Shown piece by piece: positions 24,383 to 35,135 of a stretch of 64,000 bases of DNA. Every line of letters begins with the position of its first letter. Position 1 is the first letter of the stretch. Both the position numbers and the translations under genes were made by a program. Where the stretch lies: positions 13,559,529 through 13,623,528 of the forward strand of contig OX638132.1 of the NCBI GenBank assembly GCA_951804985.1, read 5' to 3'. The notes under the pieces were generated by a model. The model was given only the letters and a program-made list of their open reading frames with translations, was not told where the DNA came from and ran no database searches. This DNA comes from Dryomyza anilis (taxonomy: Eukaryota; Arthropoda; Insecta; Diptera; Dryomyzidae).

Positions 24383-24454
24383 ATACCCATACAACTATAG
24401 GGGTACCAAATTTCTTTTTTTTTTTGGAAACCACAAATCAACTAAACTTAAACA

Positions 24455-24655
24455 TCGAGTTTGTTGATTAGTATTATCAAAAGTAATTGATGCATTTTTA
24501 AAGTTGAAATATCAATTGATAAATTTACATTTTCTTATCCTGTGGTAAAAAAATTGAGATAATCGATTAAAAATTGACAGATATATAAAAAAAATTGTAA
24601 ATGTATATTTGGTATTTTGAAAATGTATTTGGAGACTTTCTACAACGACGATATT
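24455..24655 (-). mobile_element. MITE-like piece, related to 56896-57155
   Basis: It contains 'cgagtttgttgattagtattat', 'gaaatatcaattgataaatttacattttcttatcctgtgg' and 'aaaatgtatttggagactttctacaacgacgatatt', which is the complement of the element at 56896-57155 with one terminal repeat lost. It lies inside family A sequence. Confidence 0.55.
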
Positions 24656-24966
24656 TGAGCATTAATTCGATATATATTTGACAAAACATTTCACTTAATC
24701 CGTTATAAAGTCAAATTCACCTGTAGATGTAAGTTCTATATGAGATATTTGAACATAAGTGGTCGGTTCACATGTCTCCGATCATGCCCATTTTTACTGA
24801 CAAGCAGCGTAGGTATATATGTAATCTAAATTAGGAATTTCATTGATCTAACTCTTCTAGTTATTTCAGAATTTCATGCTGATTAAGAATATATATACTT
24901 TTCCATAGCGGATGTATTTCCTTCTGGGTGTTACAAACGGCGTATCAAACTTAGAGTAGGGTACAT

Positions 24967-25380
24967 AAACAGGATTCTCTTTAACATGATACTAAGATGG
25001 AATTACACGATTTCAGCAAATTTATGTCAATTTCGGAACAAAAGTTCACTAACAATCAATGAAATTCGATTTAAGCACTAACAAAATACATTAAGGGTCC
25101 ACATCTCAGCCTGCGTAAGTCTTGTACACCCAGAGTAGGAATCAGTTGATGTAACCCTTTTTTTATACCCTACACTAAGACTACATTTAGTTTGGTCAGA
25201 AATGCATGAACATCTATTACAATATTGTTATAACCGGAAGTAAAATAATTTATTTTGGTGAAAATGAAAATACTTAACAGAAACTTTATATATATACATT
25301 CCTTGAGTCTCAATTAGGAGTTCCAATCACTGACAATTTCGAGGACTTTCAGGAAATTGGTAACACAAATGAGAGTATTA
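24967..25380. other. Intergenic DNA, nothing recognised
   Basis: AT-rich sequence with a small piece at 25165-25190 ('tataccctacactaag') that matches the right end of family A in inverted orientation. No gene. Confidence 0.4.
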
Positions 25381-25598
25381 TACACCCAGAAAATATATAA
25401 ATAATAGTTTTTTACTATTAAAAATAGTCAATAGGATAAATTAATATTTTAAGCGGAAAATACCCTTAAATACTAGAAAATACCATGACATTGCCATTGA
25501 GTTTATATGAGAAGATTTATTTTTTGTATACTATTAAATCAATAATTGTCCTATTGACCAATTTTAATGGGATTTGAGGGAATTTTTTTCTAGGTGTA
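25381..25598 (+). mobile_element. CACCCAG MITE, complete copy (218 bp)
   Basis: Starts TACACCCAGAAAA and ends TTTTTTTCTAGGTGTA, so it has inverted ends of about 14 bases with a preserved TACACC. It has no coding capacity. The body ('aaaatagtcaataggataaatta', 'accatgacattgccattgagtttatatga', 'taattgtcctattgaccaattttaatggga') is the same as at 28531-28752. The flanking TA may be the target duplication. The minus-strand frame overlapping its right end is accidental. Confidence 0.85.
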
Positions 25599-25714
25599 CA
25601 TACATCTGTGTTAGAGCAGCGGTCTTCTAATAAATAAATCACAGATTTAATTTCGGGATTTTCAGTATTGATCAAATTTCTTAATAAAAAAAAAAACATT
25701 CTTGTAGATACCCA

Positions 25715-26290
25715 ACGTACCAAACGATATCGAAACGAATTCGAAACAATATCGTTTGAACGAACATTGTTATCGTTTTCGACTATCGTTAACGATTTGA
25801 GAATAATAGCGTTCTCGATAAAAAAATGGCTCTATCGTTAACGATATCGATATTGTATGAATTCTCGATATCGAAACGAATTCGAAAATTGATTCAATCT
25901 CGATACCGAAACGAATTCGAAAAATTATTTAATTTCGATATCGAAACGAATTCGAAAAGCTTATTCAATTTCGATACTATTTAAATTAGATTGGCTTGAA
26001 ATTATCTTTCATGGAGCTGTGCACCAAGCATTCTATAGCATCCACAACATTAAAATTGTTTAACTATTTTGGGATTAAAAATTAGTTAATTGATCCAGCA
26101 AAAAAATATTTCATTCTTATTAAATTTTAAAAGTTTCTAACAGTTGCGAAATTTCTTCCAATTATAAAATTTAAATAATGAAATTATTTCATTGAACAGC
26201 TTTTTTTGACAAATAATTCAATACTGATTCTATAGAAATTTAACGATATCGTTACGAATTCGAAACGTTATCGAAATTATAAACAATCGA
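25715..26290. repeat. GATATCGAAACGAATTCG repeat cluster
   Basis: Tandem-like units of 'tcgatatcgaaacgaattcgaaaa' separated by AT spacers, at 25722, 25868, 25903 and 25938, with looser units before and after and again at 26240-26275. GATATC and GAATTC are themselves palindromes, so both strands look alike. Regular expansion by slippage is likely. No coding frame. Confidence 0.7.
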
Positions 26291-28530
26291 AACTATGTTT
26301 ATTGGGTATTATTTTTCAATTGCTTTTAAATCGAACCCATATTTTTGAGTTTTAACTTAAAAAAAAAAGAAAAAATGTATCCCTGCTTACGCCACAAAAT
26401 ATCGATTTGTGATGATCTATTACAGAGCAAAAGACCTCCATTGGCAGTGATTTATTTCAGTCAAAAAAAACATGTTATAACGACATGTTTAGTGCAGCCC
26501 CCACCAACACCTCCTTCTCAAACAGAAGCAGCACAGCAGCAGCAGCCAACTTCATAGCGACCCGAAGGCAATCGTCCGAATCGAACTGTGCCGCAAGTAC
26601 AACACGTGTTACTAAATGGGGTCCGTCGTCAGATCGTATAGAGTGTATCCGCTGACGAGCATTGTCGCCAGCGCTGATATTTTTAACTAAAAACAGGAGG
26701 CGGCAGACAACACTATAACTTGTTGTTATTGCAGATGTTTGTTGTAACAGATTGTTATGGGCAGATTGCTGCTGTTGGTGAACGCGCCAAAGTCGAAAAA
26801 GGTCCTTTTATTTGAGAACTCCATTTAAAAATAGAGCGCAAGGTGTCTACTACTGCTGAATTTCCGTTCATTCGTGCAGTATTTTATTTATGTGACAGTT
26901 TGTTCATGTTTTTTAGCTAATTTTATGTAATTTTTATTTGCTGTTCGAACATGAGCCTGGACTTACTTAACAGGATATGTCCTTTGTATGTGCAACAGAA
27001 TATGTCTTAAAAAAAAATAATCATTATGATAGTAAGAGAATTACGTAAAAAACGAACGATCGAAATTCTGAAAAATGTCCTTTTTGAAACGCTCTAAAAC
27101 AAACAGACGGAAATGTCCTGCGTGCGCTTTAGTTGTAAAAAACTTTAATGCTCTGTGAGACAAAAGGTTGCTTGTGCGATCATCGTTTGACGTTCACCAA
27201 GTGGTCCTATATATGACACAATAGCCACTTCCTCAAGATGTCCTTTTCTTTACGGTGTGAATGTGCAGTAGGTGAGCGCGCGTCTATCTCACACACTCTC
27301 TTTCTCTCGACGACTCTTTGTACTGTGTTGCATTCACTGTGTCAATTAGAAAAAAAAAAGACACAATAGCCAACGGTCGGTCGATCGCTCTCTCTGTCAG
27401 CTTTGCAAACAAAATCCGGATCTTGCGTATTTTAAAAATTCAAAATCACAATATATAGAAATCCAATTCAAATGGGATCTATGCAGCGCGCCAAGTTCTC
27501 AACAGCGAGCAGTTGTTACTCGTGCATCGTGCGGAAGACGAAGAAAAGTATCCTGTCGTGTGGCGAAAAAAAAACTTATTCCAATAACTATTAAATGAGC
27601 ATTTGAGATTGCACATCTATATGTGCAAAAAAATTTAAAGGTGTTTCTTCCTCGGCAAGTTCTCGAGAGTTCGTTGGAAATGTTAATTGTGCCGAGGACA
27701 GTTGGTCAAAAAGACGACGTCTTGAATATTCATTGATGACTGTTGGCTATTGAAAATAAAAGTACGTTACATCGCGCACTCTCTCGCACACACACATTCG
27801 CGCTCTCTGTCATGTCCTAGGTTCGTTTTCTCCTTAGATGGTCGATGATCACGCTGACCTCTAAGACGACCTCAAAAAGTGACAGACTGCTGTTTGACCT
27901 TTTTTTATTATTATTAGACGACAACGAGATAAACGTTAAAATAGTTTTTTGATTTTTTTTTTCTTCGTTGTCCTGCTGCTCCACACGATCCCTCGCACAT
28001 TTCGGCAAACTCTATTTCAAACTCAATTTTGGCTCATCTAAGGGTGCAAAGTAGTGTTCCGAAATGGCACCTTAATTGTGGGATGTAAGCAGCTGCTTGC
28101 CGTGATATTCAAGCTGCTGACCGTTGCTATTGATAATGGGCCAAGTATCATCTTCATGTTTTTTGGCTGCTGATCGCACATTTTTATAGTTGGTGATTTT
28201 CTTTTTTTTTTGTAATTGGTCACAATCAAAGGACATTTCTGCGTTGCTCGTGCGTATCGTATTTGCGCAGTTGTATGGATCTCAATTGTTTTATTTTTCT
28301 TTGTTGGTAGAAAGGACACGCGTACATTTTTCGCTTTTGACATTTTTTTTTTTCGTTTACAAAATTTAATTGCGCGTAATACCTAAATTGATGGCGATTT
28401 TTGTGTGAGCTCTGTTTTTGTGGTATTGTACATTTTTAATGATTTTTATAAACAATTGTAAAATATTTCAATCCAAATAAACGCTGAAAAAAGTCCTATA
28501 ACAAAGAAATATGTCTTTAAAATAAATAGA
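26291..28530. promoter_or_regulatory. Lower-AT island with GAGA-type clusters; possible regulatory region
   Basis: Three CT/GA clusters stand out: 'ctcacacactctctttctctcgacgac' near 27290, 'gatcgctctctctgtcag' near 27385 and 'cgcactctctcgcacacacacattcgcgctctctgtcatg' near 27775. GAGA factor and similar proteins bind such runs at fly promoters and Polycomb elements. Sequences such as 'caacagcgagcagttgttactcgtgcatcgtgcggaagacgaag' near 27500 look like dipteran 5' leader sequence. No open frame with coding bias exists, so I call a candidate regulatory or 5' non-coding region only. Confidence 0.3.
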
Positions 28531-28752
28531 TACACCCAGAAAAAATACTATATAAATAATAGTTTTTTACTTTAAAAATTGTCAATAGGATAAATTATTA
28601 TTTTAATCGGAAAATACCATTAAATACCTGAAAATACCATGACATTGCCATTGAGTTTATATGAAAAGATTTATGTTTTGTATACTATTAAATCAATAAT
28701 TGTCCCATTGACCAATTTTAATGGTATTTGAGGGAATTTTTTTCTGGGTGTA
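28531..28752 (+). mobile_element. CACCCAG MITE, complete copy (222 bp)
   Basis: Begins TACACCCAGAAAAAATAC and ends TTTTTTTCTGGGTGTA, giving perfect 10-base inverted ends (TACACCCAGA/TCTGGGTGTA). It is the best preserved of the four copies and defines the element. Flanking bases 'aga' and 'tgt' show no target duplication beyond a possible TA. Confidence 0.88.
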
Positions 28753-28914
28753 TGTATTTGATTACAGTGCAAAATAAAATTCATTTTTTTAATACATTGA
28801 TGTATGGACTGCGCTCGAAAAAATAGTTCATCACATTAGTTTTGCAAAATCTTTTTTAAAAAATCATAAAAAAAAAAAAAATTATGTAGCAGGCTGTGGA
28901 ATGAATGTCCAAAA

Positions 28915-30256
28915 AAGATATTAATTCTTTCTTAGAAGTCCATAGTCTTAAAAATGGCAAGCAAAGTAAAAGTAAAAAATGAAATTTGAACATTTCACAG
29001 GACCACTCTCAGTGGACTTACTAATAAATTAACTTTAAATAAGACCTGACCATTACACAGAGACAGTAATGGTCAAAAGGGGATGTGTGACAAGAAAAAA
29101 TTAAAGAAGATCCAGTACCTTGTTCAAGAATAATCACAAGATAGAATAAGGCACAAAAGTCCCCAAGCATCGGTGTCCTTCGTAGGATCAAATAAAGATG
29201 GACTAAAGAAGTTAAAGGTTATAAAAATTCCAGACAGGAATGTGGTGAAGTACACTGGAGAAAAAGATGCTAAAATTATAAATTACGTTTTTTAAATAAT
29301 TCAAGTGCTACATAGTTGAGGACGAAACGTACGTCTTAGCCGACTTTTCGCAACTTCCTGATCAGGAATTTTGTACCGCTCATTCAAGAGGAAATGTGGA
29401 CCAAAAATTTAAGACCAAGAAGCTATCGAAATTTCGTAGAAAATGTCCTTGTTTGACAACCAATCTGTGGTTGTTTAAAAGCATTACTTTCTATCACCAC
29501 GGGCACAATAAACTCAGACAATTACATTAAAGAATGATTGGGGAAAATATTACTGCCATTTTGGTGTGAATATGAAGTGTCCTCATTATTTTGACCTGAC
29601 CTAGCCTTTTACTTTAGTGACAAAAAGGCATTTAAGTGGCCTTTAAGCCGACTTTTCGGAACTTCCCGATCAGGAATTTTGTACCGCTCATTCAAGAGGA
29701 AATGTGGACCAAAAATTTAAGACCAAGAAGCTATCGAAATTTCGTAGAAAATGTCCTTGTTTGACAACCAATCTGCGGTTGTTTAAAAGCATTACTTTCT
29801 ATCACCACGGGCACAATAAACTCAGACAATTACATTAAAGAATGCTTGGGGAAAATATTACTGCCATTTTGATGTGAATATGAAGTGTCCTCATTATTTT
29901 GACCTGATCTAGCCTTTTACTTTAGTGACAAAAAGGCCATTAAGTGGCCTTTAAGCCGCCTTTTCGCAACTTCCCGATCAGGAATTTTGTACCGCTCATT
30001 CAAGAGGAAATGTGGACCAAAAATTTAAGACCAAGAAGCTATCGAAATTTCCTAGAAAATGTCCTTGTTTGACAACCAAGCTGCGGTTGTTTAAAAGCAT
30101 TACTTTCTATCACCACGGGCACAATAAACTCAGACAAATACATTAAAGAATGATTGGGGAAAATATTACTGCCATTTTGGAGTGAATATGAAGTGTCCTC
30201 ATTATTTTGACCTGACCTAGCCTTTTACTTTAGTGACCAAATGGCCTTTAAGTGGT
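28915..30256 (+). pseudogene. Decayed Tc1/mariner-type transposase with triplicated catalytic segment
   Basis: Frame-broken translation gives family hallmarks. Near 29215-29250 there is a KIPDRNVV stretch; near 29318-29345 VEDETYV, where the D of the ED pair is the expected first catalytic aspartate; then ADFSQLP and, in another frame, ITTGTIN, NYIKECLGK and LLPFW. The second catalytic aspartate follows in a PDLAF context, but the preceding tryptophan codon has become TGA. Stops and frameshifts occur throughout, so no protein is made. The segment from 29336 on is repeated three times. No terminal inverted repeats were identified. Confidence 0.8.
29336..30256 (+). repeat. Three tandem 308-base units of a transposase segment
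   Basis: The word 'cgccttttcgcaacttcccgatcaggaattttgtaccgctcattcaagagg' and its variants start at 29340, 29648 and 29956, exactly 308 bases apart each time. The three units are nearly identical, far more similar than the decayed element around them, so the amplification is recent or homogenised. Each unit carries the region from ADFSQLP to KKAFKW of the broken transposase frame. Confidence 0.92.
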
Positions 30257-32359
30257 AAACATGACATAACATCATGTTGGTGCCTCGAAATAAAAATCCA
30301 TCAAATTGCAGATGGAAAGGCATTGGTCAAAAGCTGATGTCAGAGATAAAGGTAACCTTTTCAGATATTCCTGAATAACTCTTACTATTATTTAATAAAT
30401 CAGTTAAAAACCAAAAATTAAATAAAACGGCTTTGGTCTGAGAAAAATCATTAATTTTGAAAATTTTCGGTTGCGATTATAAAAAGTTCCTCTCAACCAA
30501 AGATCTTTTTTTAAAAATAAAAAATATCTCCCAACCAAAGGCCTTTATATTTTTTGATAAATATTATCAGTAAAAATCGTTATTTTTGATCTCTGGTCAA
30601 AAGTAAAACGAAGACAACAAAAAATGTTACCAATGAAATGAATTTTGAAACGTTTCGACGTGAAACGTTCCGGACACTCTCCGGCAAAACTGTTATATTG
30701 TTATTTTGAATACACATATTAAGCTTTTCAAAACACCAATGAAAATGTTGTCTTTTTTCTCTTTTCGGAGTTACTCACATTTCAGCGACCGACCATTTTA
30801 CTAATATTAACAATTTCAACAATTTTTGTTTGTATGAGAGAGTGTGGTACGCTTTCTTGTCCAATTAAGATGAAATTTGGAAATTTTAAAAACTATTATT
30901 TATTTTAAAATTGTATATCGAGGGCTTATATTCAATACAGTCTATCTACAAAAACACAGATTTTCAGGAGAGCGAAAAAACTGATTAAATCGCAAACCAT
31001 GAAAGTGTCGATCAATTTTTTTTCTACAATAATTAATAAAAATGGTCTTTAATTGATACAATTAAAAAAAAATCAGCAATTTCGCGCTATTCGTCCTTGC
31101 TATTCAAATGTGATCAATGTATATGAAAAAAAACTAGCAGATAGAGCATATTGCACAATATTGTAGTGGAGAGAGATCAGAAAATATTCTTGGAATCAGC
31201 GATTTGTTAATTTTTTTATATCCTGGTGTAACCTAAACAAAATTCACCGACTAATTTTTGTTGTACCATTTTCGGTACACGAGGTATATGATGGTTAAAG
31301 AGGTTAATATTCCGTAATCTAACCCGACATTTTTTAAAGATTAAAACTTGTATATCCATTGAGATAATGTGACGTCATCCTTCGTTAACCGATTTCATTG
31401 TTTTTACATAGATTTAATATCCTTTTTCATACAAATTGAGTCGATTCTTTGTGAGTTAGGAAGGACTAGACCCACGGATGGACAGGACGAAATTGACTCA
31501 TAAAATAACGCTTAAGAAGAATATATATACTACTCCATAGTTGGAACGCTTGTTTATAGTCATTATAAACCTTTAAGCAACAATTGTGTGTAGATAGACA
31601 CTATTGCATTCATAAAAAATCATTCATGTAGATAGACAAATTATTAAAATGAAAATATATCAGTAATAGAAATATTTTTTTGGTTCTAAATTAATGTCAT
31701 ATATGCAGGGGTGATCAGTGAAGATTGCTGTATCAAAAACTCATTTTCGATATATAAAAAAAAACTCTGGATACTCTGAAGTACTTAGGATTTTCTATTT
31801 AATACGTGTTCTGTAATTCACTCTCGAACAAAATTCAAATATATGAAATTTGTATGTATAATTCAAATTCTGGAAAAGCCAACACAAATGCGAACGAATC
31901 TGAAATTCGAGTACGATGGGAAGGTAAAACATGCTGAAGATAGTTTTTATTTAAAAAAAAAAATAGCATTTATATTTTACTGCCAGGGGAGGCGCAGGTG
32001 TTATTTCTTCTTGGTGGCCGTCACCAATCGGAATTCAATCGAAATCTGGAGCATGACCGAATATTACTTTTTTGTCCACAATGCATCTTGTTTCTCGCTT
32101 ATAAATGATCAGAGAATTTATACATAAAATTTTTATTTTATTAAATGTCTTTAATAATAGAATCACAATTTAGCGTATGTTAACAAATTTTCTTGACACT
32201 GACACCGGTTGCGTAGAAGTTTCTCATTTAGCGTAACGATAGAGAATGAAAACAACGTTGCATCAGTTTTTTATAAATTCAGGACAAGTTATAAAACCAA
32301 ATCAAGTTATTTAATATGATTTAGAGCCATACCTTTAGAGGCTGTCACTTAAAATAAAA
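30257..32359. other. Intergenic DNA upstream of the Sil1 3' end, nothing supported
   Basis: AT-rich. A small fragment at about 31430-31560 ('gaaattgactcataaaataacgcttaagaagaatatatatactactccata') resembles the inner right part of family A. The 94-codon plus-strand frame at 31843 has no family resemblance. Sequence just right of 32150 should include the Sil1 3' untranslated region, but I could not fix a poly(A) site. Confidence 0.4.
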
Positions 32360-33761
32360 TTACAACTCGTCCTTTTGTCCTGCAGTTTCGTACAATTGGC
32401 GCACCAACTGTTCAATACTTTGTGCAATCTCCACGCGATACTCGTCTTCGCTGCGACCAAAATGATTCTTGAGCGTAAGCAAAGTGTGACGCAGTTGTTG
32501 ACTCTGCGACCAACGCGTATCGCAGAAGGACTGCGTATTCGCGAGCGCTTGTACAAAGTATTCAGCTAAATCTGGTTGCTCGATGAACTCATACATTTTG
32601 GAAGAGATGAGCACGTCCAGCGTATCACAGTAGTCATGCGTCAGCAGCCACTCCGACAGATTTAGCTGCGCATATTGAGCTACAGCCATGGCATCACTCT
32701 CAGTGTCTGCTGATGACGCCAGCACTGATTGCTGCTCCACAATCACGTCATTGATGAACGTCACAGCTTTGGCTTTAATTTTCAGTTCACACTCCTTGGC
32801 CAACACAGCGACCAAGGCCTGAATGCCAGACAGCGACAATATGCGCTCCTGTGCCAGCGGAAATTTCCGCAATAGGCTGCCGAAAGCATACAAAGCAGTC
32901 GACAACTCTGCGGTGTGTGTGGACGAGATTAGAACCTGTGCCAAATGAGAACCAAAATTTCTTTCAAACACCTTAATCTGTGCCTTTGGATTGTTTTGTG
33001 TGAGAGCGCCCAGCACGCGCATCGATTGCACTCGCAGCGTCACCTCGGTCTGATTGACAATCATGGGCAACAGCACCGTGTCAAGGCCACCGGCATCGAT
33101 GAACCACAACGCGTTGTCGATTTGATGTACCAAATAGTTGAAATTCTCTAAAATACGCAGCAGATCGTTTGTTTTGCCCTGCTCCGGTAAGGCATCATCT
33201 TTGTGGTCAGGTGTTTGACTAACATTGCGATAATCCTCTAGCAGCATCGTTATTAGCTCCGCATCACTTTTGAAGCTGTGCTTCAGATCCGCATAGGACT
33301 CCTTCAGCTGTTCGTAGCTCTTGTAGCTGCGCTTGATTTGCTCCAGTCGCTCCGGCGTATACTCAATACCTAGTTGCTCGCGCGGCAGCTGTTTCAAGGC
33401 GTCTGTAAGTGTTTTGCTGAGCTTTAGTTTGTGCTTTGCTGTGCCTTTGGGCGGAGTTTCTTCTACGTTCTCCGGCAGCAGCGATAGTGCACCGGCTGCA
33501 TCTTGCGGCTGCTCGTCCTCGTCCAATAGCTTTGCCTCCTTTTTGCCAGTTTGCAGATTAATGCGCACATGCAAACCTGGCGGTATGCCTTGTCCTATTT
33601 TGTTAGATTTTCATTAATAAATGTGTGTTTTACAAAATGTATTTAAAATATTTACCCTCGCGTATTTCCTGCCACTCTTTGGTTGCTGTGAATGTTTTAT
33701 TTTCACTACGACACAATTGACTTGAGCACAAAACTACCAAGAGCAGCAGTATAAGTCGCAT
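32360..33761 (-). CDS. Sil1: Sil1 nucleotide exchange factor for BiP
   Basis: Two exons, 33761-33656 and 33594-32360, joined across a 61-base GT-AG intron that splits a glycine codon; product 446 residues, close to human SIL1. Residues 1-18 form a signal peptide (MRLILLLLVVLC core), with an N-K-T glycosylation site at 21-23. Residues 39-59 carry the family block IPPGLHVRINLQTGKKEAKL. From about 160 to 400 the sequence is leucine-rich helical and fits the armadillo-like fold that grips the BiP ATPase domain. It ends in KDEL, so the protein should stay in the ER lumen, where the family releases ADP from BiP. I chose the methionine before the signal peptide because an upstream in-frame one would bury it, and AAAATG is a good fly start context. 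A tandem partial copy lies upstream. Confidence 0.95.
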
Positions 33762-34221
33762 TTTGTGCTGTTTGAATTTAGATTTTAATTGTGAAATAAA
33801 AATATAACAATGTTTCAACTTTTACGCAAACGTGTCTTTTTTTTTTAGATCACCTGTTTTTTGACACTTTGGGACACGACTTCGAATGTAAACAAACGAC
33901 TTCGATTAGTTTTTTTTTTTCGAACCAGCCCAGCTGTTAATGGTTCTTGTATAGAGTAAAGCGTTGGTACAGTACGCAACTGCCAGATACATTCCAAGGT
34001 TTAGTACGCATAAAAAAAATTATTTTTTTTTCAAACAGAAAAACTTTAAAAATTTCAAAACTGACACTGCGGAGATAATGTTTTTTCCGTACTATGCAAT
34101 TTCGAACTGTATCTTTGAACTTTTGTTTTTTTTGCGTTTTCCAATAATTTGTTTATATTTAAATACTATTAATATAATTAATATAAAATAAATTCATATA
34201 TTTTATTTTACTGGGCTATGT

Positions 34222-34547
34222 TTATTTTACGTTCTCCGGTAGCAGCGCTAGTGCACCGGCTGCACCTTGCGGCTGGTCGTTTTTCTTCTGTTGCTCGTCC
34301 TTGTCCAGTAGCTTCGCCTCCTTTTTGCCAGTTGTCAGATTGATGCGCACATGCAGACCTGGCGGTATGGCTTGTCCTATTTTTTAAGATATTCATTAAT
34401 AATTATATGTTATACCAAAATGAATTTAAAATATTTGCCTTCGCGTATTTCCTGCCACTCTTTGGTTGGTGTGAATGTTTTATTTTCCGTTGGACAAACT
34501 TCACTGGAACCCCACAAAACTACCAAGAGCAACAGCATAAATTGCAT
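34222..34547 (-). pseudogene. Truncated Sil1 duplicate with an open 87-codon frame
   Basis: Exon 1 is 34547-34439 and exon 2 is 34376-34222. Joined, they give 87 residues: a signal peptide (MQFMLLLLVVLWG core), ENKTF, KEWQEIRE, IPPGLHVRINL, KKEAKLL, then LLPENVK and a stop. The parent reads LLPENVEE; a GAA codon has become TAA about ten bases before the duplication ends, so the BiP-binding armadillo part and KDEL are absent. The intron donor is GC instead of GT. There is no frameshift, and one 15-base in-frame insertion adds about five residues. It may be a pseudogene or a gene for a short secreted protein without BiP activity; the sequence cannot decide. Confidence 0.7.
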
Positions 34548-34826
34548 TTTGTACTCTTTAAATTTAGATTTTAATTGTGAAATACAAATTTTAACAAAGT
34601 TGCGACTTTTTCACAAACGTGTTTATTTTAAATCAGCTGTTTTTTGACACTTTGGTACACAATTTCGAATGTAAACAAACGAGTTCGATTTGTTCTTTTG
34701 TATTTTTCGAAACAGCCCAGCTGTTAATGGTTTTAGTACAGAGTAAAGCGTTGGTACAGTACGCAACTGTCAGATATATTAAAATGTTTATTTAATACGC
34801 ATAAAATAAAATTTAATGTTTTCTAA

Positions 34827-35135
34827 CAATAATAATAGTTTGGCACTACAGTCCTATAAGAACTTAGGCCGAGCTCTCTCACTATTTTGAGCTGTGCGTT
34901 TTATATTTGTACTCAAATTGGCGGGCCCTACAGTTTATTGCCGCCCCGAACGGCGGGTGAGAGCGTTTTCATAGGCAATGGTTTTACTCTCGTAGGTTTG
35001 CCATTTACTGACGAGAGGTAGCGCGGTATTGAAAAATGTTTCTATGAAAAGATGTTGTTAGCCCCAGTCCAGGCTTGAACCGGGGACCTTTCGGCTCGCA
35101 GTTTAACGCACTAACCACTGAGCTACCGCGGCTAG
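34827..35135 (-). mobile_element. tRNA-derived SINE, best preserved copy
   Basis: The minus strand starts 'gccgcggtagctcagtggttagtgcg' (A box), reaches 'ggttcaagcctggactgggg' (B box), runs through 'gcgctacctctcgtcagtaaatggcaaacctacgagagtaaaaccattgcctatgaaaac' and ends 'ggactgtagtgccaaactattattatt'. It is inserted in the second unit of the Sil1 duplication and is absent from the first, so it is younger than the duplication. A clear target duplication could not be identified by eye. Confidence 0.88.

Larger units (their letters stand above)
23270..24966 (+). mobile_element. Non-autonomous element family A, copy 3, split by a hAT insertion
   Basis: The left half ('gttaggccacatgggaaattttgaa', 'tgtctaagccgacttaaataccctacac', 'gcggttaccatttaaagtggtg') ends at 23529. 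The right half resumes at 24391 ('acaactataggggtaccaaatttc', 'cttctgggtgttacaaacggcgtatcaaac', 'tagagtagggta'). Between them is an 853-base element flanked by an 8-base duplication, and a second small MITE-like piece lies at 24455-24655 in the right half. This gives an insertion order: family A first, hAT later. Confidence 0.75.

Noticed and set aside
24131..24400. Overlapping frames of 64-82 codons in the hAT element
   Set aside because: They translate the CGTGTTTT minisatellite on both strands.
29336..30256. CRISPR-like or regulatory direct repeats
   Set aside because: Three 308-base units with no short repeat/spacer alternation; translation shows transposase motifs.
35050..35135. tRNA gene on the minus strand
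   Set aside because: Same reason: it is the head of a SINE with a conserved 3' body.
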